DNA of 64,000 bases, taken from positions 620,001-684,000 of the forward strand of contig NZ_CP017479.1 in NCBI RefSeq assembly GCF_001761465.1, given 5' to 3'. The notes under the pieces are model-generated. The model did no database searches and was not told the origin of the DNA. It saw only the letters and a program-made list of their open reading frames with translations. The position numbers were made by a program, and so were the translations under genes. Positions 42,438 through 52,713 of the stretch are shown here, one piece after another. This DNA is from Flavobacterium gilvum (GTDB taxonomy: Bacteria > Bacteroidota > Bacteroidia > Flavobacteriales > Flavobacteriaceae). Position 1 is the stretch's first letter, and the number at the start of each line of letters is the position of its first letter.

Positions 42438-44138
42438 ATGTTTCAAAAACATTTTAAATATATTCCTTTTTTATTCTTGCTTTTTTTTATCAGTTGTGCC
42501 AAAAGAGGCGCCATTACTGGTGGTGCAAAAGATACTATCGCGCCTATATTGGTATCGAGTTTCCCGGAAAATTATTCGGCTAAATTTAAAGGGAACAAAA
42601 TCAAACTTGTTTTTAATGAGAATATCAAAATAAAAGACCTAAACAAGCAGCTGATTATTTCGCCGCCAATGAAGAATGATTTGTTAATCGTTCCGACAAC
42701 GGCCACAAAAAAACTGACCATTACCATAAACGATACTTTACTGGCCAATACCACTTACAGCCTAAATTTTGGTCAAAGTATTGCCGATAATAACGAAGGA
42801 AATCCATACAATCAATTCAAATATGTGTTTTCTACGGGAGATTATATTGATTCTCTGGCGATTGGCGGAAGAGTGAAAGATTCTTACGACAAAGATGTTC
42901 CTTCTTTTGTCTCGATTATGCTTTATGAGGCAAATGAAAAATTCAACGATTCTACCATTTATAAAGAAAGTCCCCGATACATTACCAACACTCTCGATAG
43001 TTTGAAAACATGGCGATTGGAGAATTTAAAGGCGGGTAAATATTATTTGATTGCATTAAAAGACAATAATAAAAATAATAAATTTAACCCAAAATCAGAT
43101 AAAATTGCTTTTAATAAAGGGATTTTGACGATACCCAACGACACCGTTTTTGAGCTGGAATTATTCAAGGAAATATTGCCTTTGAAAACTATCAAACCTG
43201 TACAGGTTTCTGGTAACCGATTGATTTTAGGCTACGAAGGCAAAATAAGCAAACAAGAGGAGAAACCAACTATTACTTTGAAAAATAAAGCTGGCGAGAT
43301 TTTGCCCATCATAATTACAAAAATGAGTAAGAAAGACTCTTTGTCTATATGGCATAAACCTTTGAAAGCCGTGAAAGCAGATTCTCTTACGATGGAAATC
43401 GTAAAAGACAAATACAAAAAAACCTTTGGATTTAAGATTAAAGCCCAAAAAAGTGACACCTTGAGCATCAAGGCGGTTCAGTCGGGTAGCATAGGTTTTA
43501 GGGAGCGATTAACTTTTGATTCCAATACACCCTTGGTAAAAATTGACAAAACAAAAATGAAACTCATCGATAAGGATTCGGTTGCTGTGCCGTTTACCAC
43601 AGATTATGATGAATTCAACCAACAATTATTTGTTGATTTTAAAAAAGACGAAGCCCAAAAATACCACCTGAAAATGATGCCGGGTGCCGTTACCGATTTT
43701 TTTGAAAAAACAAATGACACTTTATCATTTAAAGTCAGCACCCGAAACTTTTCTGATTATTCGAATCTAACACTTACGCTAGAAAATGTAAATCGTTTTC
43801 CTGTTATTATTGAATTGACGGATGATAAAGGAGATGTTGTCAAAGCAAGTGAATATACCGAAGGCAAGACAGTTATCGAATTTAATAACCTCGAGCCGAG
43901 CATCTATATGATAAGAGCTATATATGATGACAATAAAAACAAAAAATGGGACACCGGAAGTTATCTAGAAAAAAAACAATCTGAAGAAATAATTTACCAC
44001 AAAATGGATGATGTTATAAGACCCAATTGGGATCCGAAGGAAACTTTTGACCTAAGTATTCCATATAACCCTGAAGTTGTCAAAAAGAAAAAACCTAAAG
44101 ACACCGACAAGAAGAAAACCAAAACATCACCCTTTTAG
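42438..44138 (+). CDS. Ig-like (Big_5) domain lipoprotein
   Basis: 566 residues with a lipobox (FLLFFISC, Cys at about 20). Residues about 32-135 form a Big_5 Ig-like domain (GGAKDTIAPILVSSFPEN, NTTYSLNFGQSIADNNEGNP). The rest is repeated beta-rich sequence, with LKAGKYYLIALKDNNKNNKF and the similar MIRAIYDDNKNKKWD near the C-terminus. The end is Lys-rich. This build is conserved in Bacteroidetes; I know of no assigned function. Probably an outer-membrane-anchored surface or periplasmic protein. Confidence 0.85.
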   Translation: MFQKHFKYIPFLFLLFFISCAKRGAITGGAKDTIAPILVSSFPENYSAKFKGNKIKLVFNENIKIKDLNKQLIISPPMKNDLLIVPTTATKKLTITINDTLLANTTYSLNFGQSIADNNEGNPYNQFKYVFSTGDYIDSLAIGGRVKDSYDKDVPSFVSIMLYEANEKFNDSTIYKESPRYITNTLDSLKTWRLENLKAGKYYLIALKDNNKNNKFNPKSDKIAFNKGILTIPNDTVFELELFKEILPLKTIKPVQVSGNRLILGYEGKISKQEEKPTITLKNKAGEILPIIITKMSKKDSLSIWHKPLKAVKADSLTMEIVKDKYKKTFGFKIKAQKSDTLSIKAVQSGSIGFRERLTFDSNTPLVKIDKTKMKLIDKDSVAVPFTTDYDEFNQQLFVDFKKDEAQKYHLKMMPGAVTDFFEKTNDTLSFKVSTRNFSDYSNLTLTLENVNRFPVIIELTDDKGDVVKASEYTEGKTVIEFNNLEPSIYMIRAIYDDNKNKKWDTGSYLEKKQSEEIIYHKMDDVIRPNWDPKETFDLSIPYNPEVVKKKKPKDTDKKKTKTSPF

Positions 44139-44894
44139 ATCGAAAGAATCCTGATCATTTAAAAAGTTGAATTTTTTTCTTGTCAAAAGTAATTCGGCTT
44201 TATTTAATTCGACAATAAAAACACCTTTGGTTTCTATTGGTTCCATCACGTAATCGCCTAAGAAATTTACAACTTGGGAATGTCCGTTGTGTTCAAACTT
44301 GTTGCCATCCTCTCCAACCCGATTGACGCCGATGACGTAACTCATGTTTTCTATGGCACGTGCTTTTAGCAAAGCATCCCAGGCTTTTATTCTTGTTTCC
44401 GGCCAATTGGCCACGTAAAGCAACAAATCGTATTCTTCAACATTTCTGGCAAAAACAGGAAAACGCAAATCGTAACAAATCAGCGGACAAATTTTCCAGC
44501 CTTTGTATTCGACGATTAATTTTTCTTTTCCCGAAGTATAAACTTTGTCTTCTCCGGCAAGCGTAAAAGTGTGTCGCTTGTCATACGTCTGTATTTCGCC
44601 TGACGGAAAAACAAACACCAACCGATTGTAAAAATTACCGTTTTCGCTGATAACCAAACTTCCGGTAATGGCAGCGTTTTTGGTTTCTGCCAAATCTTTT
44701 AACCAAGCAATGGTTTCTCCTTTCATCGTTTCGGCTACAGTATTCGGGTTCATAGTAAATCCCGAAGTAAACATTTCGGGAAGCACGATTAAATCAACCT
44801 TCTCAGAAATGGCGTTGATTTTTTCTCCGAGTTTTTTTCTATTTTTTTCTGGATTTTCCCAAGATAATGACGATTGGATGAGTGCTATTTTCAT
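44127..44894 (-). CDS. Nitrilase-superfamily amidohydrolase (omega-amidase YafV-like)
   Basis: 255 residues. The catalytic Glu-Lys-Cys triad is Glu40 (IVLPEMFTSGF), Lys106 (TYDKRHTF) and Cys140 (CPLICYDLRFP). The MFTSGFTMNP loop and the QNSF/DQDSF-like end match the YafV/omega-amidase branch, which hydrolyses alpha-ketoglutaramate in metabolite repair. It overlaps the end of the convergent Ig-like gene by 12 bases. Substrate assignment is from subfamily resemblance. Confidence 0.9.
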   Translation of the reverse strand: MKIALIQSSLSWENPEKNRKKLGEKINAISEKVDLIVLPEMFTSGFTMNPNTVAETMKGETIAWLKDLAETKNAAITGSLVISENGNFYNRLVFVFPSGEIQTYDKRHTFTLAGEDKVYTSGKEKLIVEYKGWKICPLICYDLRFPVFARNVEEYDLLLYVANWPETRIKAWDALLKARAIENMSYVIGVNRVGEDGNKFEHNGHSQVVNFLGDYVMEPIETKGVFIVELNKAELLLTRKKFNFLNDQDSFDLKG

Positions 44895-44963
44895 TTGGAA
44901 TAATTTGCTGTTTTACAAAGATACGCAAAGAAAAAAAGTGATTCACAAAGGTTATAAAAACAA

Positions 44964-44993
44964 AAAAACGTCCCAATTGCTTGGGACGTTTTT
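44964..44993 (-). terminator. Terminator of the sdh operon
   Basis: AAAAACGTCCCAA (44964-44976) and TTGGGACGTTTTT (44981-44993) form a perfect 13-bp stem with a T run leftward, 34 bases after the sdhB stop. Confidence 0.9.
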
Positions 44994-45026
44994 ACTTTTG
45001 CTTTTTGGCGAATGCCTAAAAAACTA

Positions 45027-45788
45027 TTATTTCAAACTTGCAGACAGATATTCTCTATTCATACGAGCGATGTTTTCAAGGGAAATTCCTTTAGGACATT
45101 CGATTTCGCAAGCTCCGGTATTGGTACAGTTACCAAAACCTTCTTCGTCCATTTGACGAACCATGTTCAAAACACGGGCTGTAGCTTCTACTCTTCCTTG
45201 TGGCAACAAAGCATATTGCGATACTTTGGCTCCAACGAACAACATAGCAGAACCATTTTTACAAGTTGCCACACAAGCACCACAACCAATACAAGCCGCT
45301 GCTTCAAAAGCTTTGTCTGCATCGTCTTTTGGAACTGGAGTTGCATTTGCATCAATAGTGTTTCCAGAAGTATTTACAGAAACGAATCCTCCCGCTTGCT
45401 GAATTCTGTCAAAAGAAGTTCTATCTACAATCAAATCTTTGATTACAGGAAAAGCGGCAGAACGCCATGGCTCGATAACGATTGTATCACCGTCATTAAA
45501 CATTCTCATGTGCAACTGACAAGTTGTGATTCCTGTATCTGGTCCGTGTGCACGTCCGTTGATGTACAAAGAACACATTCCGCAAATTCCTTCGCGACAA
45601 TCGTGGTCAAAAGCAACTGGTTCTTTTCTTTCGTTTACTAATTGTTCGTTCAATTGGTCTAACATTTCCAAAAACGAACTTGCCGTAGAAACATCATTTA
45701 ATTTGTATGTTTCCATTTTCCCTTTCTCTTTGGAATTCTTTTGACGCCAAATTTGAAGGGTTATATTGATATTTTTTGCTGCGCTCAT
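45027..45788 (-). CDS. sdhB: Succinate dehydrogenase / fumarate reductase iron-sulfur subunit
   Basis: 253 residues. Binds three Fe-S clusters: [2Fe-2S] by CREGICGMC plus a later Cys, then [15 protein letters not shown] and [12 protein letters not shown]. It passes electrons from the SdhA flavin to the membrane quinone. It is the last gene of the operon, five bases after the DUF2846 gene, and is followed by a strong terminator. Confidence 0.97.
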   Translation of the reverse strand: MSAAKNINITLQIWRQKNSKEKGKMETYKLNDVSTASSFLEMLDQLNEQLVNERKEPVAFDHDCREGICGMCSLYINGRAHGPDTGITTCQLHMRMFNDGDTIVIEPWRSAAFPVIKDLIVDRTSFDRIQQAGGFVSVNTSGNTIDANATPVPKDDADKAFEAAACIGCGACVATCKNGSAMLFVGAKVSQYALLPQGRVEATARVLNMVRQMDEEGFGNCTNTGACEIECPKGISLENIARMNREYLSASLK

Positions 45789-45793
45789 TACTT

Positions 45794-46378
45794 CTAGTTT
45801 TTTTGAAATTTTTCAGCATCTTCAAAACAAAGATCGCTTTTTAATTGAATAATTTTAGAAGATTTTTCTTTTTTCAAATCTTCATATTTAGCTAATCCCT
45901 TACTAATGTTTTCTGCTTTGTTATCTGCGTCAGGATTAGCAGGATCATATACAGTTGCACTACTATTTTGTATTTTTCTTGCAAATAAATTTTTATGACT
46001 CTTTTCCTTTGGATCTAATTGATTCAATGAAACTCCAGCAACAAAAGCTCCCATTTGACCTTCGGCATTTAAAACATAAACTTTGTTTGGCAATAAATTC
46101 GCCTCTACATAATCTCTGTTTTCAGAAACTGCCCAAAACAAATGGTCTCCAGGTTCGCATTCTGTCAACACATAACTGTCACTCGTAAGAACACCTAAAA
46201 ATTTATTGTCTAAATACGCTCTAAAATTGACAAGTGCTCCAGCTCCCGATTTTACAATATAAACCAGACATTTGCCTTCATTTGGTTTCTGAAAAGGCTG
46301 AACACCTGACTTCAAATTATTCTGAGCAAATAGATTAACAGTAAATAATAATAGAAGAAATACTATTGATTTTTTCAT
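45794..46378 (-). CDS. DUF2846-like exported protein inside the sdh operon
   Basis: 194 residues with a signal peptide (about 1-18, ending LFAQ). A beta-rich domain ([55 protein letters not shown]) resembles DUF2846; the C-terminal third is charged and helical ([19 protein letters not shown]). It is squeezed between sdhA (6 bases) and sdhB (5 bases), so it is translated with complex II. No link to succinate oxidation is known to me; it may be a passenger or an assembly or envelope protein. Confidence 0.8.
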   Translation of the reverse strand: MKKSIVFLLLLFTVNLFAQNNLKSGVQPFQKPNEGKCLVYIVKSGAGALVNFRAYLDNKFLGVLTSDSYVLTECEPGDHLFWAVSENRDYVEANLLPNKVYVLNAEGQMGAFVAGVSLNQLDPKEKSHKNLFARKIQNSSATVYDPANPDADNKAENISKGLAKYEDLKKEKSSKIIQLKSDLCFEDAEKFQKN

Positions 46379-46384
46379 ACTATC

Positions 46385-48394
46385 TTATTTATAATTTCTA
46401 GCCGCTATTTTAATAAACTCGTATTTCAATTCTTCTTTGTGAAGTACTTCGTCTTTGATGTTGTATCCTTTGTATTCCCAAGCACCTACAAATTTGAAGT
46501 TTTCGTCATCACGTAAGGTTTCACCTTCTGCGTCTTGATATTCTTCACGGAAATGACCACCACAAGATTCTTTACGCTGCAAAGCATCCATAGCCATTAA
46601 TTGTCCTAATTCGATGAAATCGGCAACACGAAGTGCTTTTTCCAATTCAGGATTCAATTCATCTGAACTTCCTGGAACGTAAACATCTTTGAAAAATTCT
46701 TCTTTTAAAGCTGCAATTTCTTCGATAGCTTCTGTTAATCCTTTCTCATTACGACCCATTCCAACTTTATTCCACATAATATGACCTAAACGTTTGTGGA
46801 AATGATCCACCGTTTTTGATCCATTATTAGACAAGAATTTATCGATAGTATCTTTAACATTTTTCTCTGCCGCAACGAATTCAGGTAAATCAGTAGAGAT
46901 TTTTCCGGTACGAATATCATCAGCCAAATAATCAGAAACAGTATAAGGCAATACGAAATAACCATCGGCCAAACCTTGCATCAAAGCCGAAGCTCCCAAA
47001 CGGTTCGCTCCGTGATCAGAGAAGTTTGCTTCTCCTGCAACGAAACAACCTGGAATAGTAGATTGTAAGTTATAATCAACCCAAACTCCACCCATTGTGT
47101 AGTGAACTGCAGGATAAATTTTCATCGGAGTTTCATAAGGATTCTCATCCGTGATTTTTTGGTACATAGTAAACAAGTTACCATATTTTTCTTCCAACCA
47201 TTTTTTTCCTAATGTAAGAATTTCTTCTTGAGAAGGATTATGATTTCCTTTGGCATAAGCTGTTTGTCTTCCTTTGGATTGAACCTCTGTAGCAAAATCC
47301 AAATAAACTCCTTCATTGGTATCATTAGCCTCAATTCCGCGACCTTCGTCACAAACTTCTTTTCCAGCTCTTGAAGCCACATCACGAGGAACTAAGTTAC
47401 CAAATGCAGGATATTTTCTTTCTAAGTAGTAATCTCTATCTTCTTCAGCAATTTGTGTTGGTTTCAATTTACCTGCACGAATTGCTTCAGCATCTTCTTT
47501 TTTCTTTGGAACCCAAATACGTCCAGAGTTTCTTAACGACTCAGACATCAATGTCAATTTAGACTGATTCGTTCCGTGAACCGGAATACAAGTTGGGTGA
47601 ATTTGTACGTAACAAGGATTTGCGAACAAAGCCCCTTGTTTGTGGATTTTCCAACCAGCAGTCACATTCGATCCCATTGCATTTGTAGAAAGGAAATAAA
47701 CATTTCCGTATCCTCCAGTTGCAATAATTACAGCGTGAGCTGAATGTCTTTCTAATTCTCCTGTAATCAAATTACGAGCAATGATTCCACGAGCTTTACC
47801 GTTAACTTTTACCAATTCCAACATTTCGTGACGGTTGTACATATCTACACGACCCAAACCAATTTGTCTTGATAAAGCTGAATAAGCTCCTAATAATAAT
47901 TGTTGTCCTGTTTGTCCAGCAGCGTAAAAAGTACGTTGTACTTGTGTTCCTCCAAAAGAACGGTTGTCCAACATTCCGCCATAATCACGGGCAAAAGGAA
48001 CACCTTGAGCCACACATTGGTCAATGATGTTTCCGGAAACTTCTGCTAAACGGTGAACGTTTGCTTCTCGCGCTCTATAATCTCCTCCTTTGATAGTATC
48101 ATAAAACAAACGGAAAGTACTATCCCCGTCATTTTGATAATTTTTTGCAGCGTTGATACCCCCTTGTGCAGCAATTGAGTGTGCACGACGAGGAGAATCT
48201 TGGTAACAAAATGCTTTTACATTATAACCCATTTCTGCAAAAGAAGCCGCAGCCGAAGCACCAGCCAATCCTGTTCCTACTACGATAATATCTATTTTAG
48301 GTCTGTTGTTTGGAGCAACAAGCCTTAAGTGGTCTTTATAATCAGTCCATTTTTGTGAAATGTGACCTTCTGGTATTTTAGAATCTAGTTTCAT
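46385..48394 (-). CDS. sdhA: Succinate dehydrogenase / fumarate reductase flavoprotein subunit
   Basis: 669 residues, the length typical of the Bacteroidetes (type B) enzyme. The FAD-binding [19 protein letters not shown], the covalent-FAD His in [17 protein letters not shown], the substrate region [12 protein letters not shown], and [15 protein letters not shown] are all present. It oxidises succinate to fumarate in the TCA cycle. Located between sdhC and the DUF2846 gene. Confidence 0.97.
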   Translation of the reverse strand: MKLDSKIPEGHISQKWTDYKDHLRLVAPNNRPKIDIIVVGTGLAGASAAASFAEMGYNVKAFCYQDSPRRAHSIAAQGGINAAKNYQNDGDSTFRLFYDTIKGGDYRAREANVHRLAEVSGNIIDQCVAQGVPFARDYGGMLDNRSFGGTQVQRTFYAAGQTGQQLLLGAYSALSRQIGLGRVDMYNRHEMLELVKVNGKARGIIARNLITGELERHSAHAVIIATGGYGNVYFLSTNAMGSNVTAGWKIHKQGALFANPCYVQIHPTCIPVHGTNQSKLTLMSESLRNSGRIWVPKKKEDAEAIRAGKLKPTQIAEEDRDYYLERKYPAFGNLVPRDVASRAGKEVCDEGRGIEANDTNEGVYLDFATEVQSKGRQTAYAKGNHNPSQEEILTLGKKWLEEKYGNLFTMYQKITDENPYETPMKIYPAVHYTMGGVWVDYNLQSTIPGCFVAGEANFSDHGANRLGASALMQGLADGYFVLPYTVSDYLADDIRTGKISTDLPEFVAAEKNVKDTIDKFLSNNGSKTVDHFHKRLGHIMWNKVGMGRNEKGLTEAIEEIAALKEEFFKDVYVPGSSDELNPELEKALRVADFIELGQLMAMDALQRKESCGGHFREEYQDAEGETLRDDENFKFVGAWEYKGYNIKDEVLHKEELKYEFIKIAARNYK

Positions 48395-48489
48395 ATGTCA
48401 ATATATATTTTTTTATCGGTCAAATGTCATTCGCATCGTCATTGGTTTTATTCAACCAATGTTAATGCTCATTCCATTATAGATTGATA

Positions 48490-49158
48490 TTAATTATTAA
48501 TAAAATGATGAAATAACGCAATGAAAATAAATCCAACAGGAACTACTATTGCAAATGCATAACAGATTTTGTGCAATGACTTCCCAATTTTATTGTCAAA
48601 TCCTACAGATTGCAAAGAAGAAGTAAATCCATGCCAAAGGTGTAATCCTAATAATATAAAGGCAACGCTGTACAATCCTGTACGCACTGGGCTTTCAAAC
48701 TTAGCTACCAATTCAGGATAATATCTTGTTTCGTCAATTATATTTGACTCTACATATTTGTAAACCATTTCATGAACCCAAAAATCATAAAAATGAAGAC
48801 CTAAGAATGCCAACACTACTAATCCGGAAATAATCATGTTTCTGGATGCCCATGAAGCATTTGCCGCTCCGTCATATTTTACGTAAGCAACCGGTCTCGC
48901 TTTTTTGTTTTTTAATTCTAGAACGAATCCCATAACAAAGTGAAAAACCACACCCGCAACCAAAATAGGCTGCATAACAAATTGAATTAAAGGGTTATAA
49001 CCCATAAAATGTGACATAGCATTGAACGAATCTTTACTAAAAACCGAAACGAAATTAATAAAGAAATGCAGCGCTAGAAACATAATCAAAAAAAGTCCTG
49101 AAAGTGCCATAGCCACTTTTTTGGCTATAGAAGACTTCAATATTGCAGATTTTGCCAT
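48490..49158 (-). CDS. sdhC: Succinate dehydrogenase cytochrome b subunit
   Basis: 222 residues with five hydrophobic helices (about 15-35, 55-78, 100-122, 160-178, 195-218), as in the single-subunit type B membrane anchor. Conserved histidines in ALHFFINF, VFHFVMG, GLHFYDFW and GLHLWHGF would ligate two b haems. First gene of the sdhC-sdhA-DUF2846-sdhB operon, with a consensus promoter upstream. Confidence 0.95.
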   Translation of the reverse strand: MAKSAILKSSIAKKVAMALSGLFLIMFLALHFFINFVSVFSKDSFNAMSHFMGYNPLIQFVMQPILVAGVVFHFVMGFVLELKNKKARPVAYVKYDGAANASWASRNMIISGLVVLAFLGLHFYDFWVHEMVYKYVESNIIDETRYYPELVAKFESPVRTGLYSVAFILLGLHLWHGFTSSLQSVGFDNKIGKSLHKICYAFAIVVPVGFIFIALFHHFINN

Positions 49159-49192
49159 AATAATATAAATAATTTATTTTTAAAAAGTCGAA

Positions 49193-49223
49193 CAAATTTA
49201 TAGTAATTAAGAAAGAATAACAA
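49193..49223 (-). promoter_or_regulatory. sdhC promoter
   Basis: Read leftward: TTG (49223-49221), a 20-base spacer and TAAATTTG (49200-49193). The sdhC ATG is about 35 bases further. Confidence 0.65.
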
Positions 49224-49536
49224 CCAAATATCGAATTTTACTGCGCTATTTATAATCATTTTAAAGTACGTAAAAGATACTTATTGAATACTTACAAAAA
49301 TACGTAGTTTTGTTTTTTTTATAACATTCTGAAATCGATTGCGATAATAAAAAGTTTTATTCCAAAAATTTAGAAAATCAAACTTGGAAGTTTAAATAAA
49401 ATAAGCATTAAAACTACAGACTGCTTTATATTTAATTGGCAAAGGCAAAAAAAACTAACAATTTATTAACCCAGAAGCAATTTTATAGATTAATCCCTAA
49501 AAATTGAAAGAGAACTATTATATAGTTCACAAAAAA

Positions 49537-49567
49537 TTGTATTTACACCAAAGCAATTTTAACTTTG
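49537..49567 (+). promoter_or_regulatory. HMG-CoA synthase promoter
   Basis: TTG (49537-49539), a 20-base spacer and TAACTTTG (49560-49567) precede the ATG at 49586 by only 18 bases, implying a short leader. Confidence 0.6.
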
Positions 49568-49585
49568 CTACTTTAAATTTTATTC

Positions 49586-50947
49586 ATGAAAACTGGAATT
49601 GACGCTATTGCATTTGATGTTGCTAAATTACATTTACCTATAAAAACATTGGCTGTAGCTAGAAACATAGAACCCGAAAAACTTGAAAAGGGACTGGGTT
49701 TATTAAAAATGACTTTGCCTGACGCACACCAAGATACTGTTGTTTTTGGTGCCAATGCCTTGACAAAATTAATCCAAGACAACGATATTAACTTAGGTGA
49801 AATTGCCCGTATATATGTAGGAACCGAAAGTGGTATCGATAGCTCGAAACCCATAAGTTCCTACCTTATTTCTTTAATGGAACAAAAATTTGGCGAGAAT
49901 GTTTTGTCTGAATGTGATGTCGTGGATTTCACTTTTGCTTGTATCGGAGCAGTTGACGCTCTTCAAAACTGTTTGGATTTTGTTCAACTTAACCCAACAA
50001 AAAAAGCAATTGTTGTCGCCACCGATTTTGCAAAATACGATTTGAATTCAACTGGAGAATACACTCAAGGCGCTGGAGCAGTCGCTATGTTGGTTACATC
50101 AAATCCAAAAATAATCAGTTTTGAAAATCAATGGGGCGTAAGTACAAAAGGTGTTTTTGATTTCTTTAAACCGTTCAGAACCATTTCGAAACAGGAAATC
50201 ACCGGAAACGCAAATAACGAATCTTGGTTTGATAATTTGGAGACCGAAATTGAAATCCACAAAGACCAACCGGTTTTTGACGGTCAATATTCGAATCAAT
50301 GTTATATGGATAGAACCCGTGAGGCTTATTTTTCATTCAAAAAACAAAAAAATACAACAGAAACCCTTTACAACAATTGGAAAAGCATTGTAATGCATTT
50401 GCCTTATGCTTTCCAGGGTCGAAGAATGTTGTCTGAAATTTATGCTCTGGATGCAGCAACTCCAATTATTTCTGGCGATGAAAACGCTGCAGAATACCAA
50501 AACAAACTGAAAGAAATCAGTAAATCTGACGATTACAAAACATTTGTTTCCGAAAAATTACAGCCTGCTGAATTAGCTTCTTCTTTAATCGGTAATTTGT
50601 ATACCGGCTCCATTTTTATGGGATTGCTGTCTACTTTGGCTCATTTTTATGATTCCAAAAAAGAAATTACAAACGAAAAATTCGGTTTTCTAGCTTATGG
50701 AAGTGGATCGAAATCCAAGGTTTTTGAAGGAACCATCCAGCCGGATTGGAAATCTTCGATAAGCAATGTTTCTCTTTTTGAAACACTGGAAAAAAGTTTT
50801 GAAATCGATTTTGAAACTTATGAAAAACTACACAAAAAAGAACAGAAACAAAGCATACAAGATCCTAAAAACGAATGGATTCTAGACCGAATTGAAACTA
50901 AAATCCCAACTTTAATCGGTGCACGATATTATAAATGGATTGATTAA
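49586..50947 (+). CDS. mvaS: Hydroxymethylglutaryl-CoA synthase
   Basis: 453 residues of the thiolase superfamily. It condenses acetyl-CoA and acetoacetyl-CoA to HMG-CoA, the entry to the mevalonate route to isoprenoids. Catalytic residues: Glu81 (GTESGIDSS), Cys119 (DFTFACIGAVDAL) and His271 (VMHLPYAFQGRRM). GSGSKSKVFEG near the C-terminus is typical. It indicates that this organism uses the mevalonate rather than (or besides) the MEP pathway. Monocistronic with its own promoter and terminator. Confidence 0.93.
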   Translation: MKTGIDAIAFDVAKLHLPIKTLAVARNIEPEKLEKGLGLLKMTLPDAHQDTVVFGANALTKLIQDNDINLGEIARIYVGTESGIDSSKPISSYLISLMEQKFGENVLSECDVVDFTFACIGAVDALQNCLDFVQLNPTKKAIVVATDFAKYDLNSTGEYTQGAGAVAMLVTSNPKIISFENQWGVSTKGVFDFFKPFRTISKQEITGNANNESWFDNLETEIEIHKDQPVFDGQYSNQCYMDRTREAYFSFKKQKNTTETLYNNWKSIVMHLPYAFQGRRMLSEIYALDAATPIISGDENAAEYQNKLKEISKSDDYKTFVSEKLQPAELASSLIGNLYTGSIFMGLLSTLAHFYDSKKEITNEKFGFLAYGSGSKSKVFEGTIQPDWKSSISNVSLFETLEKSFEIDFETYEKLHKKEQKQSIQDPKNEWILDRIETKIPTLIGARYYKWID

Positions 50948-50992
50948 AGTATATGTCCAAAAGCACAAAAAGTTTTTTGCGCTTTATTCATT

Positions 50993-51055
50993 AAACCATT
51001 AAGAAATTAAGATTCATTAAGCTTAATGAAACTTCATTCCTTAATGGTTTTTTTT
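50993..51055 (+). terminator. mvaS terminator with nested palindrome
   Basis: AAACCATTAAG (50993-51003) pairs with CTTAATGGTTT (51040-51050), followed by T8. Inside the loop is a perfect 18-bp palindrome TTCATTAAGCTTAATGAA (51013-51030). Confidence 0.75.
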
Positions 51056-51085
51056 GGATGTTTCCTAAAAAGCAAAAATGTTCTT

Positions 51086-51166
51086 CCTTAGCCCCGATTG
51101 AAGTGAAAATCCTTTTTATCTCGTCTTTTGGGACGAGATAAAAAGATTGCAACGAAAAGCGGGAAC
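51086..51166 (+). repeat. TAGCCC...hairpin...GCAACGAAAAGC element, copy 3
   Basis: It starts CCTTAGCCCCGATTGAAGTG, has a strong hairpin TTTTTATCTCGTC/GACGAGATAAAAA (51113-51145) and ends ATTGCAACGAAAAGCGGGAA. The end modules match copies at 23901-23973 (inverted) and 42222-42366; the hairpin sequence does not. Confidence 0.65.
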
Positions 51167-51246
51167 AATGTCTCGGAAAATTCCAAATCTTTCTGCTCCA
51201 AAAAAAATAATACTACTTCGGTTCTTAAAAAAAACTATACAAATAC

Positions 51247-51312
51247 CAATTTCATTTTGAAAGTTACTATTTTTGAGGATTCAACATTCAAAATAGCATT
51301 AAAATGAAATTG
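51247..51312. repeat. Long hairpin upstream of aminopeptidase P
   Basis: CAATTTCATTTTGAAAGTTA (from 51247, continuing CTATTTT) is inverted to AAAATAGCATTAAAATGAAATTG (51290-51312) with a few unpaired bases. There is no T run after it. A TATTTTTG box (51268-51275) lies inside the left arm. It could be a regulatory leader structure or a decayed palindromic element. Confidence 0.5.
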
Positions 51313-51388
51313 CCACAATTTCAAAACATGAAATCCAATAAAAAATGGCAATAACATATATGACCGCTGACAAATAAATTTTACATAT

Positions 51389-52681
51389 ATGAAATATCAT
51401 CAAATTGACCGTACTCTTTTCATAAAAAACAGAGCAAAATTCATGGCTCAAATGAAGCCTAATAGTGTAGCCGTATTTAATTCTAATGATATTTACCCCG
51501 TTTCTGCCGACAGTACTTTGCCATTTGCGCAACATCGAGATATTTTCTATTTATCGGGTGTTGATCAGGAAGAAAGTATATTATTGCTTTTTCCCGATGC
51601 TCCTTACGAGAACCAAAGAGAAATGTTGTTCCTGAAAGAAACCAGCGAACATATTGCTATTTGGGAAGGTGAAAAATTGACTAAAGAGCGTGCTTTTGAA
51701 GTTTCTGGAATCAGAACCGTATATTGGTTACAGGATTTTGAGAAAGTCTTAAACGAAATGATGACGTATGCAGACACTATGTACATCAATACCAACGAGC
51801 ATTATCGCGCTGCCGTTGAAACCGAAACCCGTGAAGCTCGTTTTGTAAAATGGTGGAAAGCTAAATATCCTGCGCATCAAGTTGCCAAAAGCAACCCAAT
51901 ATTACAGCGTTTGCGTTCAGTCAAAGAATCTGAAGAAATAGATTTAATTCAAAATGCCTGTAATATAACCGAAAAAGGTTTCCGAAGATTACTGTCATTT
52001 GTAAAACCAAACGTAACCGAATACGAAATCGAAGCCGAATTGATTCACGAATTCATTCGTAACCGATCCAAAGGTTTTGCCTACACTCCAATTATTGCTT
52101 CGGGGAATAATGCGAATGTGTTGCATTATATTGAAAACAACCAACAATGCAAAGCAGGCGATTTGATTTTATTGGACGTTGCTGCCGAATATGCCAATTA
52201 TTCCAGTGATTTAACGAGAACAATTCCTGTTTCCGGACGCTTTTCTGACAGACAAAAAGCGGTTTACAACGCTGTTTTGAGAGTCAAAAATGAGGCTACC
52301 AAAATGCTTACGCCAGGAACGCTATGGAAACAATACCATGTGGAAGTGGGTAAAATTATGACTTCGGAATTGCTTGGTTTGGGACTAATTGACAAAGCTG
52401 ATGTTCAGAACGAAAACCCGGAATGGCCTGCCTACAAAAAATATTTTATGCACGGAACTTCGCATCACATGGGCTTGGACACACACGATTACGGATTATT
52501 GCACGAACCAATGAAAGCCAATATGGTTTTCACCGTTGAGCCTGGAATTTATATCCCTGCCGAAGGTTTCGGAATTCGTCTTGAAGACAATGTTGTTGTT
52601 CAGGAAAAAGGAGAACCTTTCAACTTAATGCGAAACATTCCGATTGAAGTGGATGAAATTGAGAGTTTAATGAATTCTTAA
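51389..52681 (+). CDS. pepP: Aminopeptidase P family (M24) peptidase
   Basis: 430 residues. It removes N-terminal residues that precede proline. An N-terminal AMP_N creatinase-like domain (about 1-135, with LFIKNRAKFMAQM and DIFYLSGVDQEES) is followed by the pita-bread M24 domain with metal ligands in LLDVAAEYANYSSDLTR (two Asp), MHGTSHHMGLDTHD (His), TVEPGIYIP (Glu) and IRLEDNVVV (Glu). Cytoplasmic. Its terminator hairpin has been split by an inserted element (52731-52854). Confidence 0.94.
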   Translation: MKYHQIDRTLFIKNRAKFMAQMKPNSVAVFNSNDIYPVSADSTLPFAQHRDIFYLSGVDQEESILLLFPDAPYENQREMLFLKETSEHIAIWEGEKLTKERAFEVSGIRTVYWLQDFEKVLNEMMTYADTMYINTNEHYRAAVETETREARFVKWWKAKYPAHQVAKSNPILQRLRSVKESEEIDLIQNACNITEKGFRRLLSFVKPNVTEYEIEAELIHEFIRNRSKGFAYTPIIASGNNANVLHYIENNQQCKAGDLILLDVAAEYANYSSDLTRTIPVSGRFSDRQKAVYNAVLRVKNEATKMLTPGTLWKQYHVEVGKIMTSELLGLGLIDKADVQNENPEWPAYKKYFMHGTSHHMGLDTHDYGLLHEPMKANMVFTVEPGIYIPAEGFGIRLEDNVVVQEKGEPFNLMRNIPIEVDEIESLMNS

Positions 52682-52713
52682 TTTAGAAAAAGAGTATAGA
52701 TAAAAGATAATAG

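Larger units (their letters stand above)
49159..49585. other. Divergent intergenic region between sdhC and the HMG-CoA synthase gene
   Basis: 427 AT-rich bases without a gene. They hold the sdhC promoter (49193-49223), the HMG-CoA synthase promoter (49537-49567) and a possible extra rightward box TAGTTTTG (49305-49312) with TTG 18 bases before it. No hairpin repeat of note is seen. Confidence 0.6.

Noticed and set aside
45012-45641. Forward 209-residue ORF
   Set aside because: Antisense to sdhB, whose identity and Fe-S motifs are certain.
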